Of a stretch of 8,650 nt of DNA, positions 1 to 6,840 are shown one piece after another. The position numbers and the translations under genes are program-made. How positions within the stretch are numbered: position 1 is the first letter of the stretch; each line of letters begins with the position of its first letter. The notes beneath the pieces were generated by a model, which saw nothing but the letters and a program-made list of their open reading frames with translations, was not told the origin of the DNA and did no database searches. This stretch comes from Bacteroidota bacterium (GTDB taxonomy: Bacteria > Bacteroidota > Bacteroidia > Bacteroidales > UBA4417). The DNA lies in NCBI GenBank assembly GCA_020048595.1, contig JAIFMH010000019.1, positions 1 through 8,650 of the forward strand, in the 5' to 3' direction.

Positions 1-1285
1 AAGAACCGGAAACAGATGGGCGAGCCGATGGTTTATTTGCATTTGACTTGACAGTAGGTATATTGCCAGAACTTCTTTCTACCGACTTTTTAACATCTGA
101 TTTCGTGGAAGAAGGATTGGTCGATGGCCTGGTTGAAGGCTTTGACGTAGCCGGCGTTGTAGTTGCAGGCCTGGTTGATGGTTTGGTTGTACCAGGTTTT
201 GTAGTTGGCGTAGTTGATGTTGGCCTGGTTGATGGATTTGTTGTACCAGGTTTTGTAGTTGGTTTAGTTGATGTTGGCCTGGTTGATGGATTTGTTGTTC
301 CAGGTTTTGTAGAAGGATTAGTAGAGGTTGGCCTGGTTGATGGATTTGTTGTACCAGGTTTTGCAGTTGGACGGTTTACATTGTTATTGTTTGCTGGTCT
401 TGAAGATGGACGATACCCGTCAGGATATTTTTTGTTGAAATCAGCCGATCCCTGGCTACGGGTTTCAGGACGGGAATATGTATTTTTATACATCCCGCTT
501 TGCCTGTGCTGGTATACAGTGTTAGAATAAGAGCGATGACCATGGTAATAATGATCATTATAATGTGGATAACGGTGATAATAGCTATGCCTGTAATACC
601 CATGATAATGGTTGTGGTAATGTGAATGGTATCCATAATAATAATCCCAGTAATAAGGCCTCCAGGGGTTCCAGTACGAAGGATAATAACCCCAGTACCA
701 TGGCGAACGGTAAACAACATACGTGGGAACATACATATAAGTAACTACAGGCCAGCTTGCTACCTCAACATAAGTAGTTTTTGTAACAACAACCGTTTCT
801 TTTTGAACCGTATTGGTGTTTCCTGCATAGCCCGGATTTGCAGTAGATCCTGATCCATCATCATAATTAGGTTCAATGATGTAATTTTTACCGTATAATT
901 CTTCATCACCTATCAATTGAACCTGCACCTGGTTGTTTTTATCTTTCTGAACAGTAAAAACAGCTATATCCTGGTTTTCTTTTTCAGTAACAGCAACCTG
1001 CAAAACAATGGTATGAGCATCGCCATCCACGTAATCGAGTACTTTGATATAATCGATCCGGTCGTCACCGTTAAGGTCCAGGTTATTTATTTTCGAATCT
1101 TCAGCATTCAGGTTCTTTTCAAATCCTTCGAGTGTTTCGGATTCCCTGAATAGGTCCATTACTGCATAAAGATTAAGGTTATCACCAGGCAGGTTTAATT
1201 TTTCTTCGTTGTTGTCCTGGGCTACAACTGTAAATCCCATAAAAATCAACAGGAATAAATTGGCGAGTGGTTTCAGGGTTTTCAT
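1..1285 (-). CDS. Exported Tyr/His-rich protein with Thr/Pro repeat tail (partial, C-terminus beyond window)
   Basis: The frame is open from the ATG at 1283-1285 to the left edge (428 codons), so the C-terminus is missing. Residues 1-23 form a signal peptide (Lys near the start, hydrophobic core, VVAQ before the likely cleavage), so the product is exported. Residues about 28-140 form a compact acidic domain. It contains DLNGDDRIDYI (70-80), a D-x-N-x-D pattern like dockerin, EF-hand or FG-GAP calcium loops, followed by strand-like segments ending in QLIGDEELYG. Residues 194-250 are extremely rich in Tyr, His and Trp. Residues 309-380 are four 18-residue Thr/Pro/Lys repeats, then a degenerate fifth unit and a basic Ser-rich tail. 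I recognise the layout from uncharacterised Bacteroidota proteins but know no function. It follows the 551-aa gene by 134 bp on the same strand, so it may be cotranscribed or have its own promoter. A surface or envelope-associated role is inferred only from composition. Confidence 0.85.
   Translation of the reverse strand, partial: MKTLKPLANLFLLIFMGFTVVAQDNNEEKLNLPGDNLNLYAVMDLFRESETLEGFEKNLNAEDSKINNLDLNGDDRIDYIKVLDYVDGDAHTIVLQVAVTEKENQDIAVFTVQKDKNNQVQVQLIGDEELYGKNYIIEPNYDDGSGSTANPGYAGNTNTVQKETVVVTKTTYVEVASWPVVTYMYVPTYVVYRSPWYWGYYPSYWNPWRPYYWDYYYGYHSHYHNHYHGYYRHSYYHRYPHYNDHYYHGHRSYSNTVYQHRQSGMYKNTYSRPETRSQGSADFNKKYPDGYRPSSRPANNNNVNRPTAKPGTTNPSTRPTSTNPSTKPGTTNPSTRPTSTKPTTKPGTTNPSTRPTSTTPTTKPGTTKPSTRPATTTPATSKPSTRPSTNPSSTKSDVKKSVERSSGNIPTVKSNANKPSARPSVSGS
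146..361 (-). repeat. 54-bp tandem repeat, four copies, coding
   Basis: Four in-frame units of 54 bp encode 18-residue repeats. Each starts Lys-Pro-Gly-Thr-Thr, has Pro-Ser-Thr-Arg-Pro in the middle and ends in Thr/Pro. The GGCCTGG element on the plus strand recurs at 168, 222, 276 and 330, exactly 54 bp apart. The two central copies are nearly identical at DNA level. The copy nearest the C-terminus is more diverged, and a shortened degenerate unit lies at about 107-145. Near-identity at synonymous positions suggests recent expansion or homogenisation. The repeats carry no Asp, so the Bacteroidota O-glycosylation motif D-(S/T)-x is not present in them. Confidence 0.95.
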
Positions 1286-1346
1286 GACCGTAGGTTTTAG
1301 TAGAAGCATGAATAAAATACTTTTGTTCTTATGTTTAGTTTTACAA

Positions 1347-1379
1347 CAATCATACCAAGAATAAAGTGTCAGTGCTCAA
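1347..1379 (-). promoter_or_regulatory. Possible Bacteroidota-type promoter for the Tyr/His-rich protein gene
   Basis: Read on the minus strand, TTG (1377-1379) is followed 22 bases later by TATGATTG (1347-1354). This is one mismatch from the Bacteroidota -7 consensus TAnnTTTG, with a spacing near the upper end of what is tolerated. It lies about 60 bases before the ATG at 1285. The TTG box overlaps the small palindrome CTCAACTTTGAG (1376-1387). The match is weak and could be chance in AT-rich DNA. Confidence 0.25.
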
Positions 1380-1419
1380 CTTTGAGTAAACATAAAATAT
1401 TTAATCAGTATAATTACTA

Positions 1420-3075
1420 TTATTCTATTTCCTCAATTTTTCCTATAATCTTCGATAGCATTTCGCTTAACTTTTCTTCAGGAGCAATGCTATTGTATTC
1501 TCCCCAGAATGAATCGTCATTTGAATACTTTGCATCCGAAAAAACCACATTAGGTTTCATTATCTCATCCCGCGAAAATTTCACAACATTGGCAGTATCG
1601 ATATGGCAGGTAGCAAGTTCGAGAAAAGTATTGAAATTGTCGTACGATATATGTCGCCGCAAGCGTGTTTTTAGCTGAATATCACATCGGGCATGATTGA
1701 GGTAATACTTTCCGTTAAATGGCGCATAACTAACAGAGTAATTTATCCTTTCGAGTTTCACAATCAGTCTGCGGCTTTTTTTCAAAACCAGGTCATCGGC
1801 AGCTTTATCTAGGTATGCCGGGTTTATTTCGAAATCAGCTCCCAGAATCGCAAAACTCTCTTTATCAATATACATTGTTCCTGAATAAAGGGGATCTACT
1901 ATATCTGTTTTCTGTACAAATGTTATTGCATATGCGTCCTTTGCATTGTACGAAATCAGGTCGGAATAGGTATATGTATAGTTTTCGGGCGGTGTGAGAT
2001 CGAGAAAGCCTGGAATACATTTTGCAATATCAAGTTGCAGGGCCGAAAGCACACCAGCTTTGAGCTTTACATAAACGGTGTCCTTTGGATTTGTATTCTG
2101 TATTTTTCTTGATTTCAGCAATTTAACCTGATCAGAATGTTCACTTAGGGCATAGGATGATTTGAAAACTTTAAAAACTGCTTCCGAATAACTTATGTAC
2201 CGCTTATTTTTCTGGACCCCTTCGCGGTAAAATGAAGTCATGTAAACCGGATTGCGGTTGTTGTTAACTTTCCGCTGCTCCACCGCTTTCTCAACAATGC
2301 TGTTGGGATCAATATAACGGATAATAACTTCCTGGATAGAAATAATCCTGCGCTCGAGGAAAATATCAACCTGCTGTTCATTTAACAGTTGGATCGGAAT
2401 ACGCTGACTCATATAACCCATGTGCGATACTACCAGCGAAGATCCGGAGTAGGAAGCCGGCACTTTAAGAGCAAAATATCCATCAGCATTCGTTACAGTG
2501 CCAATATTTTCCTCAAGTATGCCAATGGTTGCATAAGGAATGGAAGTTTTGTTTTCGTTATCGTAAATATGGCCTTTGATAGTAATATTCTTAATGGAAT
2601 CCTGAGCCGGAATTGATGGTTGCGGCTCAATTGCACTACTTTTCTCATCTTTAGTGCGATAAAGCAGGATATGCTGCCCGATAACTTTATAGGTAATTTC
2701 CGGATTTTCAATAATATTATCGAGAACCGCTTTTAATGGCTCATTTTCCGCAAACAGTTTAACTCGTTTGTCACTTTCAACAATCTGACTGTCGTAAATA
2801 AACAGGCAACCAGCCTTATCGGAAATCAGGTTTAATGCATTGTAAAGAGTAGTGTGTTGTTTGGGAATTGAGATTGTTTTCTGCAGTAAGGATTCCTGCG
2901 CAGATACTGCACTAACAAAAAAGAGTAAAAAGCTGATACAACAGAAAGTTAAAGTGTCAAACACCCTGCGGGTGTTCAGACACTTTGGGCAATACCGGAA
3001 AGTAGCAACGCTTAAGATATGAAGATTAATTCGACCTTGCGTTCTCTTTATTTTCAGATAATACAACAGACCCAT
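1420..3075 (-). CDS. STN domain plus carboxypeptidase-regulatory-like exported protein
   Basis: 551 aa. After a long N-terminal extension, residues 37-60 form a signal peptide (RR, hydrophobic run, AVSAQ). Residues about 66-139 match an STN (secretin/TonB short N-terminal) domain, the module by which FecA/SusC-type receptors contact FecR. Residues about 164-242 are a CarboxypepD_reg-like beta sandwich (GHIYD, GTVTNADGYFAL, VVSHMGY). The remaining 310 residues carry the FYRE motif (282-285) and end with FWGEYN (523-528), both shared with the 420-aa protein at 4839-6101. There is no plug and no room for a TonB-dependent barrel. It directly follows fecR and overlaps it by 50 bases. The likely role is the periplasmic or surface partner of that FecR (inferred). 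The ATG at 3075 is the only ATG before the signal peptide; GTG at 2962-2964 is an alternative. Codons 31-42 lie inside a strong palindrome, so the first 36 residues are doubtful. Confidence 0.88.
   Translation of the reverse strand: MGLLYYLKIKRTQGRINLHILSVATFRYCPKCLNTRRVFDTLTFCCISFLLFFVSAVSAQESLLQKTISIPKQHTTLYNALNLISDKAGCLFIYDSQIVESDKRVKLFAENEPLKAVLDNIIENPEITYKVIGQHILLYRTKDEKSSAIEPQPSIPAQDSIKNITIKGHIYDNENKTSIPYATIGILEENIGTVTNADGYFALKVPASYSGSSLVVSHMGYMSQRIPIQLLNEQQVDIFLERRIISIQEVIIRYIDPNSIVEKAVEQRKVNNNRNPVYMTSFYREGVQKNKRYISYSEAVFKVFKSSYALSEHSDQVKLLKSRKIQNTNPKDTVYVKLKAGVLSALQLDIAKCIPGFLDLTPPENYTYTYSDLISYNAKDAYAITFVQKTDIVDPLYSGTMYIDKESFAILGADFEINPAYLDKAADDLVLKKSRRLIVKLERINYSVSYAPFNGKYYLNHARCDIQLKTRLRRHISYDNFNTFLELATCHIDTANVVKFSRDEIMKPNVVFSDAKYSNDDSFWGEYNSIAPEEKLSEMLSKIIGKIEEIE
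2951..2986. repeat. 36-base imperfect palindrome inside the 5' end of the STN gene
   Basis: An outer arm of 8 bp (AAAGTGTC at 2951-2958 with GACACTTT at 2979-2986) encloses an inner arm of 7 bp (AACACCC at 2960-2966 with GGGTGTT at 2970-2976). The loop is 3 bases and there is one 1x2 internal bulge. All 15 pairs are Watson-Crick. It sits between the fecR stop and the signal-peptide codons of the downstream gene, so in the mRNA it would form a hairpin near the start. It has no T-tract and is therefore not an intrinsic terminator. A dispersed palindromic repeat or a translational control hairpin are both possible. Confidence 0.8.
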
Positions 3076-4060
3076 TTATATTTTGGCTTTTCAGGTTCAG
3101 GGTCAAACAAATAAGTTCGGTCATTTCTTCAGCAGTTTCTTTGTTGAAAGTAACTGTCAGTCGCCGGATTCCGATTTCTTTTTCTGTAATAACAAATGTA
3201 GTATTGAAATTCCGATTAAGCACACTAATAATATTTTGTAGCGGCTCATCTTTGAAATGCATATGCTGTTTATACCATAATGAAGCCTGATCAGCAACAA
3301 ATTTAGATTTTACGATGTTATTTTTATTCGTAGTTACTTTTTCGCCAGCTATAACCAACTCGGAATGTGAAGGGTCTTTTTTTAGCGTAACTTTAACTTT
3401 CCCCCTGTCGACAAAAAGCGCAAAGCCTTCGTCATCCTCCGTTTTAACATTAAAAGCAGTGCCTAATACTTCAATCAGCACTTCATCAGTTTCAATAATA
3501 AATGGCTTATCCGGATTTGGAACAATGTCGAAAAATGCTTCGCCTTTAAGTTCAACGTTGCGCGAATCATTTTCGAATTCCTTTGGAAATGAAAACAATG
3601 AATTCTGCGCGATATAAATTACGGAACCATCATCAAGCGTTTTGATAAGTGTATTTGCTTCATTTGCAGTATTTACGCGAACCATTTCAGCAGGGCTTTT
3701 ACGGTTCACCTGAAGATAAATAACAGCGCTTATTCCAACCAACACCAGTATAACTGCGGCGATACGAACCAGAACAGGCATGAAACGATTCCGGATTTCA
3801 ACTGAATTTTCAGGAAGCAGATTTTCATTATCCAGGCGTGAGTGCAGTTTATTCCAGGCTTTGCTGGCATCAGGAGTTTTGGGTTCCCTATATCCTTTCA
3901 TGGCTGACCATTGTTTTTTCATTTTTTCAATACTTATTTTATTCTCTTCCGAAACCGCAATTTCTTTCTCGAAATCATGTAATTCAACCTCGCTCATTTC
4001 ACCACTCAGGTATTTCGCTAGAGAGAGGTTATTAAGCTGGCTATTTTCGTTCTTTTTCAT
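3026..4060 (-). CDS. FecR-family anti-sigma factor
   Basis: 344 aa, typical length for Bacteroidota FecR. Residues about 10-55 are the cytoplasmic anti-sigma region (LAKYLSGEMSEVELHDFEKE, then a conserved Trp at 51). A single membrane helix spans about 94-116 (VLVRIAAVILVLVGISAVIY). The periplasmic FecR domain runs from about 125 to 230, with the family signatures LDDGSVIYIAQNS, LKGEAFFDI, PFIIET and EVLGTAFNV. Residues about 267-335 are the DUF4974/STN-like C-terminal domain (FKDEPLQNIISVLNRNF). It would hold the sigma factor encoded 80 bases upstream at the inner membrane and release it when its C-terminal domain meets an STN domain. That partner is most likely the product of the overlapping downstream gene. 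All expected parts are present and nothing is truncated. Family assignment is firm; the signal and target genes are unknown. Confidence 0.95.
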   Translation of the reverse strand: MKKNENSQLNNLSLAKYLSGEMSEVELHDFEKEIAVSEENKISIEKMKKQWSAMKGYREPKTPDASKAWNKLHSRLDNENLLPENSVEIRNRFMPVLVRIAAVILVLVGISAVIYLQVNRKSPAEMVRVNTANEANTLIKTLDDGSVIYIAQNSLFSFPKEFENDSRNVELKGEAFFDIVPNPDKPFIIETDEVLIEVLGTAFNVKTEDDEGFALFVDRGKVKVTLKKDPSHSELVIAGEKVTTNKNNIVKSKFVADQASLWYKQHMHFKDEPLQNIISVLNRNFNTTFVITEKEIGIRRLTVTFNKETAEEMTELICLTLNLKSQNINGSVVLSENKENARSN

Positions 4061-4140
4061 GGTTCAATTGATTTTATTCGGATTTCGGAAGAATTTAAAA
4101 GTTCCCGGATTTAAAACTATTCCTAATTCACTCTTCATTT

Positions 4141-4710
4141 TCAGCTACTAATCTTCAATTCTTCCCCGGTGTATTCTCTCAGCGATTTCCTGAAAAACTG
4201 AAGCGCCTTTCCCATATCAGATTCCACTGTTTTAACCGAAATGGAGAGAATTTCAGCAATTTCGCGGTATTTTTTACCTTCAAACCTGTTCATCCTGAAA
4301 ACTTTGGAGCAGCGCTCAGGCATTTGTTTTAATGTTGCATCTATCACCCGGTTCAGATCCTTCATTTCAATATCTTCCTGGTTTTCAACCGGAATCATTT
4401 CCTGAAAATCGTGTGAAACATGTTCGGCATATGTTTCGCGAACAGCCAGGTGTTCGAGGTAATGCAACGAATTATTCCGGATGGACTGATACAGGTATGC
4501 ATTTAATGATAGTTTAAGACTGAACGTTTCCCTGTTCTTCCAGAAATTATAGAAAAACTCCTGCACAATATCTTCAGCCGTATCCATATCTCTCAGTATT
4601 TTATTCGCATGCTGACAAAGTGTTTCATAATACTTTACAAAAAGCCGCTCAAACTCCCTGATGTCGCCACCTTGAATTTTCTTCTGTATGTAGAAGTCGG
4701 GAAGGTTCAT
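4141..4710 (-). CDS. ECF RNA polymerase sigma-70 factor (Bacteroidota FecI-like)
   Basis: 189 aa, the normal size for an ECF factor with only regions 2 and 4. Region 2 spans about 22-88: FERLFVKYYETLCQHA, then AEDIVQEFFYNFWKNR, the core-polymerase and -10 contact helix, followed by LNAYLYQSIRNNSLHYL. Region 4 spans about 123-175, with LKQMPERCSKVFRMNRFEG and the helix-turn-helix KYREIAEILSISVKTVESD that reads the -35 element. The pattern fits the family named RNA polymerase sigma-70 factor, Bacteroides expansion family 1. The gene starts the sigma-fecR-STN set. The 128-base gap on its upstream side separates it from a same-strand gene and is the place to look for its own promoter. Activity should be held by the FecR encoded next to it (inferred from pairing). 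Targets may include the neighbouring exported proteins, but no shared promoter motif could be established by eye. Confidence 0.96.
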   Translation of the reverse strand: MNLPDFYIQKKIQGGDIREFERLFVKYYETLCQHANKILRDMDTAEDIVQEFFYNFWKNRETFSLKLSLNAYLYQSIRNNSLHYLEHLAVRETYAEHVSHDFQEMIPVENQEDIEMKDLNRVIDATLKQMPERCSKVFRMNRFEGKKYREIAEILSISVKTVESDMGKALQFFRKSLREYTGEELKISS

Positions 4711-4772
4711 TATTAAGATTAGTTGAAATTATAAGAGTTAGAAGCGGAGAGTTACGAAGTTGACAGTTTTGA

Positions 4773-4817
4773 GTCGGATGCGGGAAGTCGGAAGGGTGTT
4801 TAATCCGTCCGACTTCC
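4773..4817. repeat. Heptameric GTCGGAA-type intergenic repeat with inverted copy
   Basis: Three consecutive 7-base units, GTCGGAT, GCGGGAA and GTCGGAA, occupy 4773-4793. After a short spacer an inverted copy follows: TCCGACTTCC (4808-4817) is the exact reverse complement of GGAAGTCGGA (4783-4792), giving a 10-bp stem with a 15-base loop. It fills most of the space between the 420-aa gene and the sigma gene. Short heptad arrays of this kind occur between genes in Bacteroidota genomes, from my recollection of such sequences. On the minus strand the stem is preceded, not followed, by a T-run, so it is a poor intrinsic terminator for the upstream gene. Confidence 0.6.
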
Positions 4818-4838
4818 GGCAACAAAAAACTTTATCTT

Positions 4839-6101
4839 TTATTCTTTCTTCATGCTTTTCGAGAGCTTTTTAATTGCACTTTCAATAGATTCTTCAGGTT
4901 CAATGATATTGTATTCGCCCCAGAAATCGGGATCTGTAAAGTTTTGAACTTTATCAGCAAATACCATATTTGACTTAAACAATTCCTGATTCGCAAATTT
5001 AACTATATTATCTTCATGCCTGTCAGTAATAGCAACTTCCGACATTACAGTGTAGTAGTTTTTGAACAGTCGTTTTTTCCAGTCGCAACGGAATTTAAGA
5101 TCAACACGGACGTAATTGAGATAATGTTTTCCTTTTTGCTCTTTATAGGTTACCAGGTAACTGGTTGAAGTTGGTAAAAAGATCAATCCCATAGGTTTTT
5201 TCTGAACAAACACACGTGAAGCCTTGTCTGCATCCTTCAGGTCGAGACTGAATTCAGCCCTGGTTATTGCAATGTTATCCTGTGAAATATAAAGTTTGCC
5301 ATAATAGAGTGGTTCTTCTTTAATAATATTGGGAGAAAAACTGATGACCCAATTGGGTTTGTTATCGATATTTACGATCGACGCAAATTCGAACTGGTAA
5401 TTATCCAGATTGTCCAATGCTATGCTTAAGTCAGTATTCTTAACAATATCGAGCAGCATCGAAACATTCGGGCCACCTTGTAATTGTACCATTAAGGTAT
5501 CAGCCTTTTTTACATTTGTTCCTTTACGTCCTTTATATATTTTCACCTGGTCATTCTGCATGCTTGGATAAGGTGCTTTGTAAATATCAACCACAGCTTC
5601 AGAAATCGACAGATAGTCGCGACGTTGTCTTATAGTTTCGCGATAAAAACCAGTCATCATGTTGGGAACTTCAGGGTAATTCTTCCTGATATTGCTCAGG
5701 GCCATTTCCACAACACTTCGCGCATCATTTGGAATTACTGTTATCGCTGAAAGCATAATAGACTGAGGTTCAAGGAAAAAAGTCTTTTCTGGAGCCAGAG
5801 ATTCACTGATCTTAAACCTGGTGGTAGTATAACTCAGGTGGGAAACTTCGAAAACGTCAATATTGCTGGCCTTACTGACTTTTAAAGTAAATTCACCTTC
5901 GGAGTTTGACACAGTACCTATTCCTGTTCCCGGAACCGAAATGGTGGCATACATAATTTTTTCGCTGGTTTGGGCATCTTTTAATTTACCGGTAACAGTA
6001 AAAAAGGTGTCATTACCATTCTGTGCATATACAGAGCCGTAGCCCGATAAAAAGATAATGATGATGCCTAATCGCTTTACATTGTGGATCAAGGTTTTCA
6101 T
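4839..6101 (-). CDS. Exported carboxypeptidase-regulatory-like domain protein
   Basis: 420 aa. Residues 1-26 are a signal peptide (K and R near the start, hydrophobic LGIIIIFLSG, VYA-Q cleavage). Residues about 34-118 form a CarboxypepD_reg-like beta sandwich (TGKLKDAQTSEKIMYATISV, GTVSNSEGEFTL, VSHLSY). The remaining 300 residues form the domain that also ends the 551-aa protein at 1420-3075: GFYRE at 151-155, a central strand-rich part, and FWGEYNIIEPEE at 393-404. The two proteins look like paralogues; this one has no STN domain. The family is widespread in Bacteroidota and annotated only by its N-terminal domain. No peptidase residues are expected because the domain is the regulatory, transthyretin-like part. 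It lies 128 bases upstream of the sigma gene on the same strand and diverges from the membrane protein gene at 6260. It could be a partner or target of the adjacent signalling unit (inferred). Start ATG at 6101 chosen because the signal peptide begins there. Confidence 0.9.
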   Translation of the reverse strand: MKTLIHNVKRLGIIIIFLSGYGSVYAQNGNDTFFTVTGKLKDAQTSEKIMYATISVPGTGIGTVSNSEGEFTLKVSKASNIDVFEVSHLSYTTTRFKISESLAPEKTFFLEPQSIMLSAITVIPNDARSVVEMALSNIRKNYPEVPNMMTGFYRETIRQRRDYLSISEAVVDIYKAPYPSMQNDQVKIYKGRKGTNVKKADTLMVQLQGGPNVSMLLDIVKNTDLSIALDNLDNYQFEFASIVNIDNKPNWVISFSPNIIKEEPLYYGKLYISQDNIAITRAEFSLDLKDADKASRVFVQKKPMGLIFLPTSTSYLVTYKEQKGKHYLNYVRVDLKFRCDWKKRLFKNYYTVMSEVAITDRHEDNIVKFANQELFKSNMVFADKVQNFTDPDFWGEYNIIEPEESIESAIKKLSKSMKKE

Positions 6102-6259
6102 GGCTGTTTATTTTATGGATTAGTAATTTGTATCGTTTTACAATTATAAGATACTTCAGAATGGAAATACCCTATGATTTTTGTTGTTTTTTTATTTAAA
6201 TATCTGGAATATCAAAACAAAAGCGCCCCGCTACTGGTTTATAATACAAAACTAAAATA

Positions 6260-6730
6260 ATGAGTTCACTATACAGTATTACACTTTTTCTTCACTCCTG
6301 GAACCGATGGCTTATCCTTATTGCCGGAGTAATTGTTATTGCTGCAGCAATCAGAGGACTATCGTCAAAAACGGAATATAGTTCTTCACAGCGCAAATGG
6401 TCACTGATCTTTTTGAGCAGCCTTCATCTGCAACTCCTAATCGGGATATTGATGTATTTCTTTATCAGTCCTATAACTATGCAGGCATTAAGTGATTTCG
6501 GCGCTGCAATGAAAGACTCAGCGCTTCGTTTTTGGGCAGTTGAACATGCTTTTGTTAACATTATTGCAATCGGACTTGCTCAAGCTGGAAGCATACTGGT
6601 AAAAAAGCAGAATAATTCAGCTGGTAAACACAAACGGACTTTAATCTGGTCAGGAATTGCACTATTGTTGATTCTGGCTATGATTCCAATGGGAATGATG
6701 GGTGTTGATCGTCCCTGGTTCCGGTTTTAA
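6260..6730 (+). CDS. Small four-helix membrane protein (so-called cytochrome B family)
   Basis: 156 aa with four hydrophobic segments at about 15-32, 49-69, 94-112 and 128-147, so it is an integral inner-membrane protein. It resembles a Bacteroidota family of about 145-155 residues usually annotated as cytochrome B. It has the recognisable opening LHSWNRW (His12), a second-helix His56, an RFW-x-x-EH stretch (90-96, His96) and a C-terminal DRPWFRF. Histidines in or next to helices make haem binding possible, but the family has not, to my knowledge, been shown to bind haem, so the name should be taken loosely. It is transcribed alone, divergent from the 420-aa exported protein (158-base gap) and convergent with the YceI-family gene, sharing a terminator with it. 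The start at 6260 is preceded by an A-rich leader (ACAAAACTAAAATA) as is usual in this phylum. Confidence 0.8.
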   Translation: MSSLYSITLFLHSWNRWLILIAGVIVIAAAIRGLSSKTEYSSSQRKWSLIFLSSLHLQLLIGILMYFFISPITMQALSDFGAAMKDSALRFWAVEHAFVNIIAIGLAQAGSILVKKQNNSAGKHKRTLIWSGIALLLILAMIPMGMMGVDRPWFRF

Positions 6731-6769
6731 AATATCCGCAATCAGATTTACTATGAATTTAATAATACA

Positions 6770-6800
6770 AAAAGCCACTGCAAAATCAGCAGTGGCTTTT
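6770..6800. terminator. Bidirectional intrinsic terminator
   Basis: A perfect 12-bp stem, AAAAGCCACTGC (6770-6781) with GCAGTGGCTTTT (6789-6800), has a 7-base loop and lies between two convergent genes. Each strand ends its stem in a run of T: TTTT on plus, and TTTTTGTATT when read on minus. It can therefore stop both the membrane protein gene (40 bases after its stop codon) and the YceI-family gene on the other strand. Confidence 0.92.
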
Positions 6801-6840
6801 AAAATTTACCCGACTCATAATCAGGTCAGTATTAATAAAA

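Noticed and set aside
146..361. Repeat array considered as CRISPR
   Set aside because: The units are contiguous, in frame and without unique spacers, and no cas genes are present.
48..530. Plus-strand frame of 160 codons with repeated Val-Asp-Gly-Leu units
   Set aside because: It is the antisense of the 54-bp tandem repeats in the real minus-strand gene. The multiple-of-three period keeps it open, and it has no signal peptide or family match.
376..732. Minus-strand frame of 118 codons rich in Ile, His and Thr
   Set aside because: It is an out-of-frame reading of the Tyr/His-rich segment. The frame from 1285 has a signal peptide and domain structure, so it is the real one.
2980..2995. CPKC in the N-terminal extension considered as a zinc-binding motif
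   Set aside because: Only one Cys pair is present, next to the palindrome, in a segment that may not be translated; no second pair at ribbon spacing.
4783..4817. 10-bp stem considered as terminator of the 420-aa gene
   Set aside because: In the direction of transcription (minus) the T-run precedes the stem and no T-tract follows it; the loop is also long (15 bases).
6128..6143. TTGTA/TACAA inverted repeat with 6-base spacer between the divergent genes
   Set aside because: Arms of only 5 bp in AT-rich DNA are expected by chance, and no promoter element could be aligned with it.
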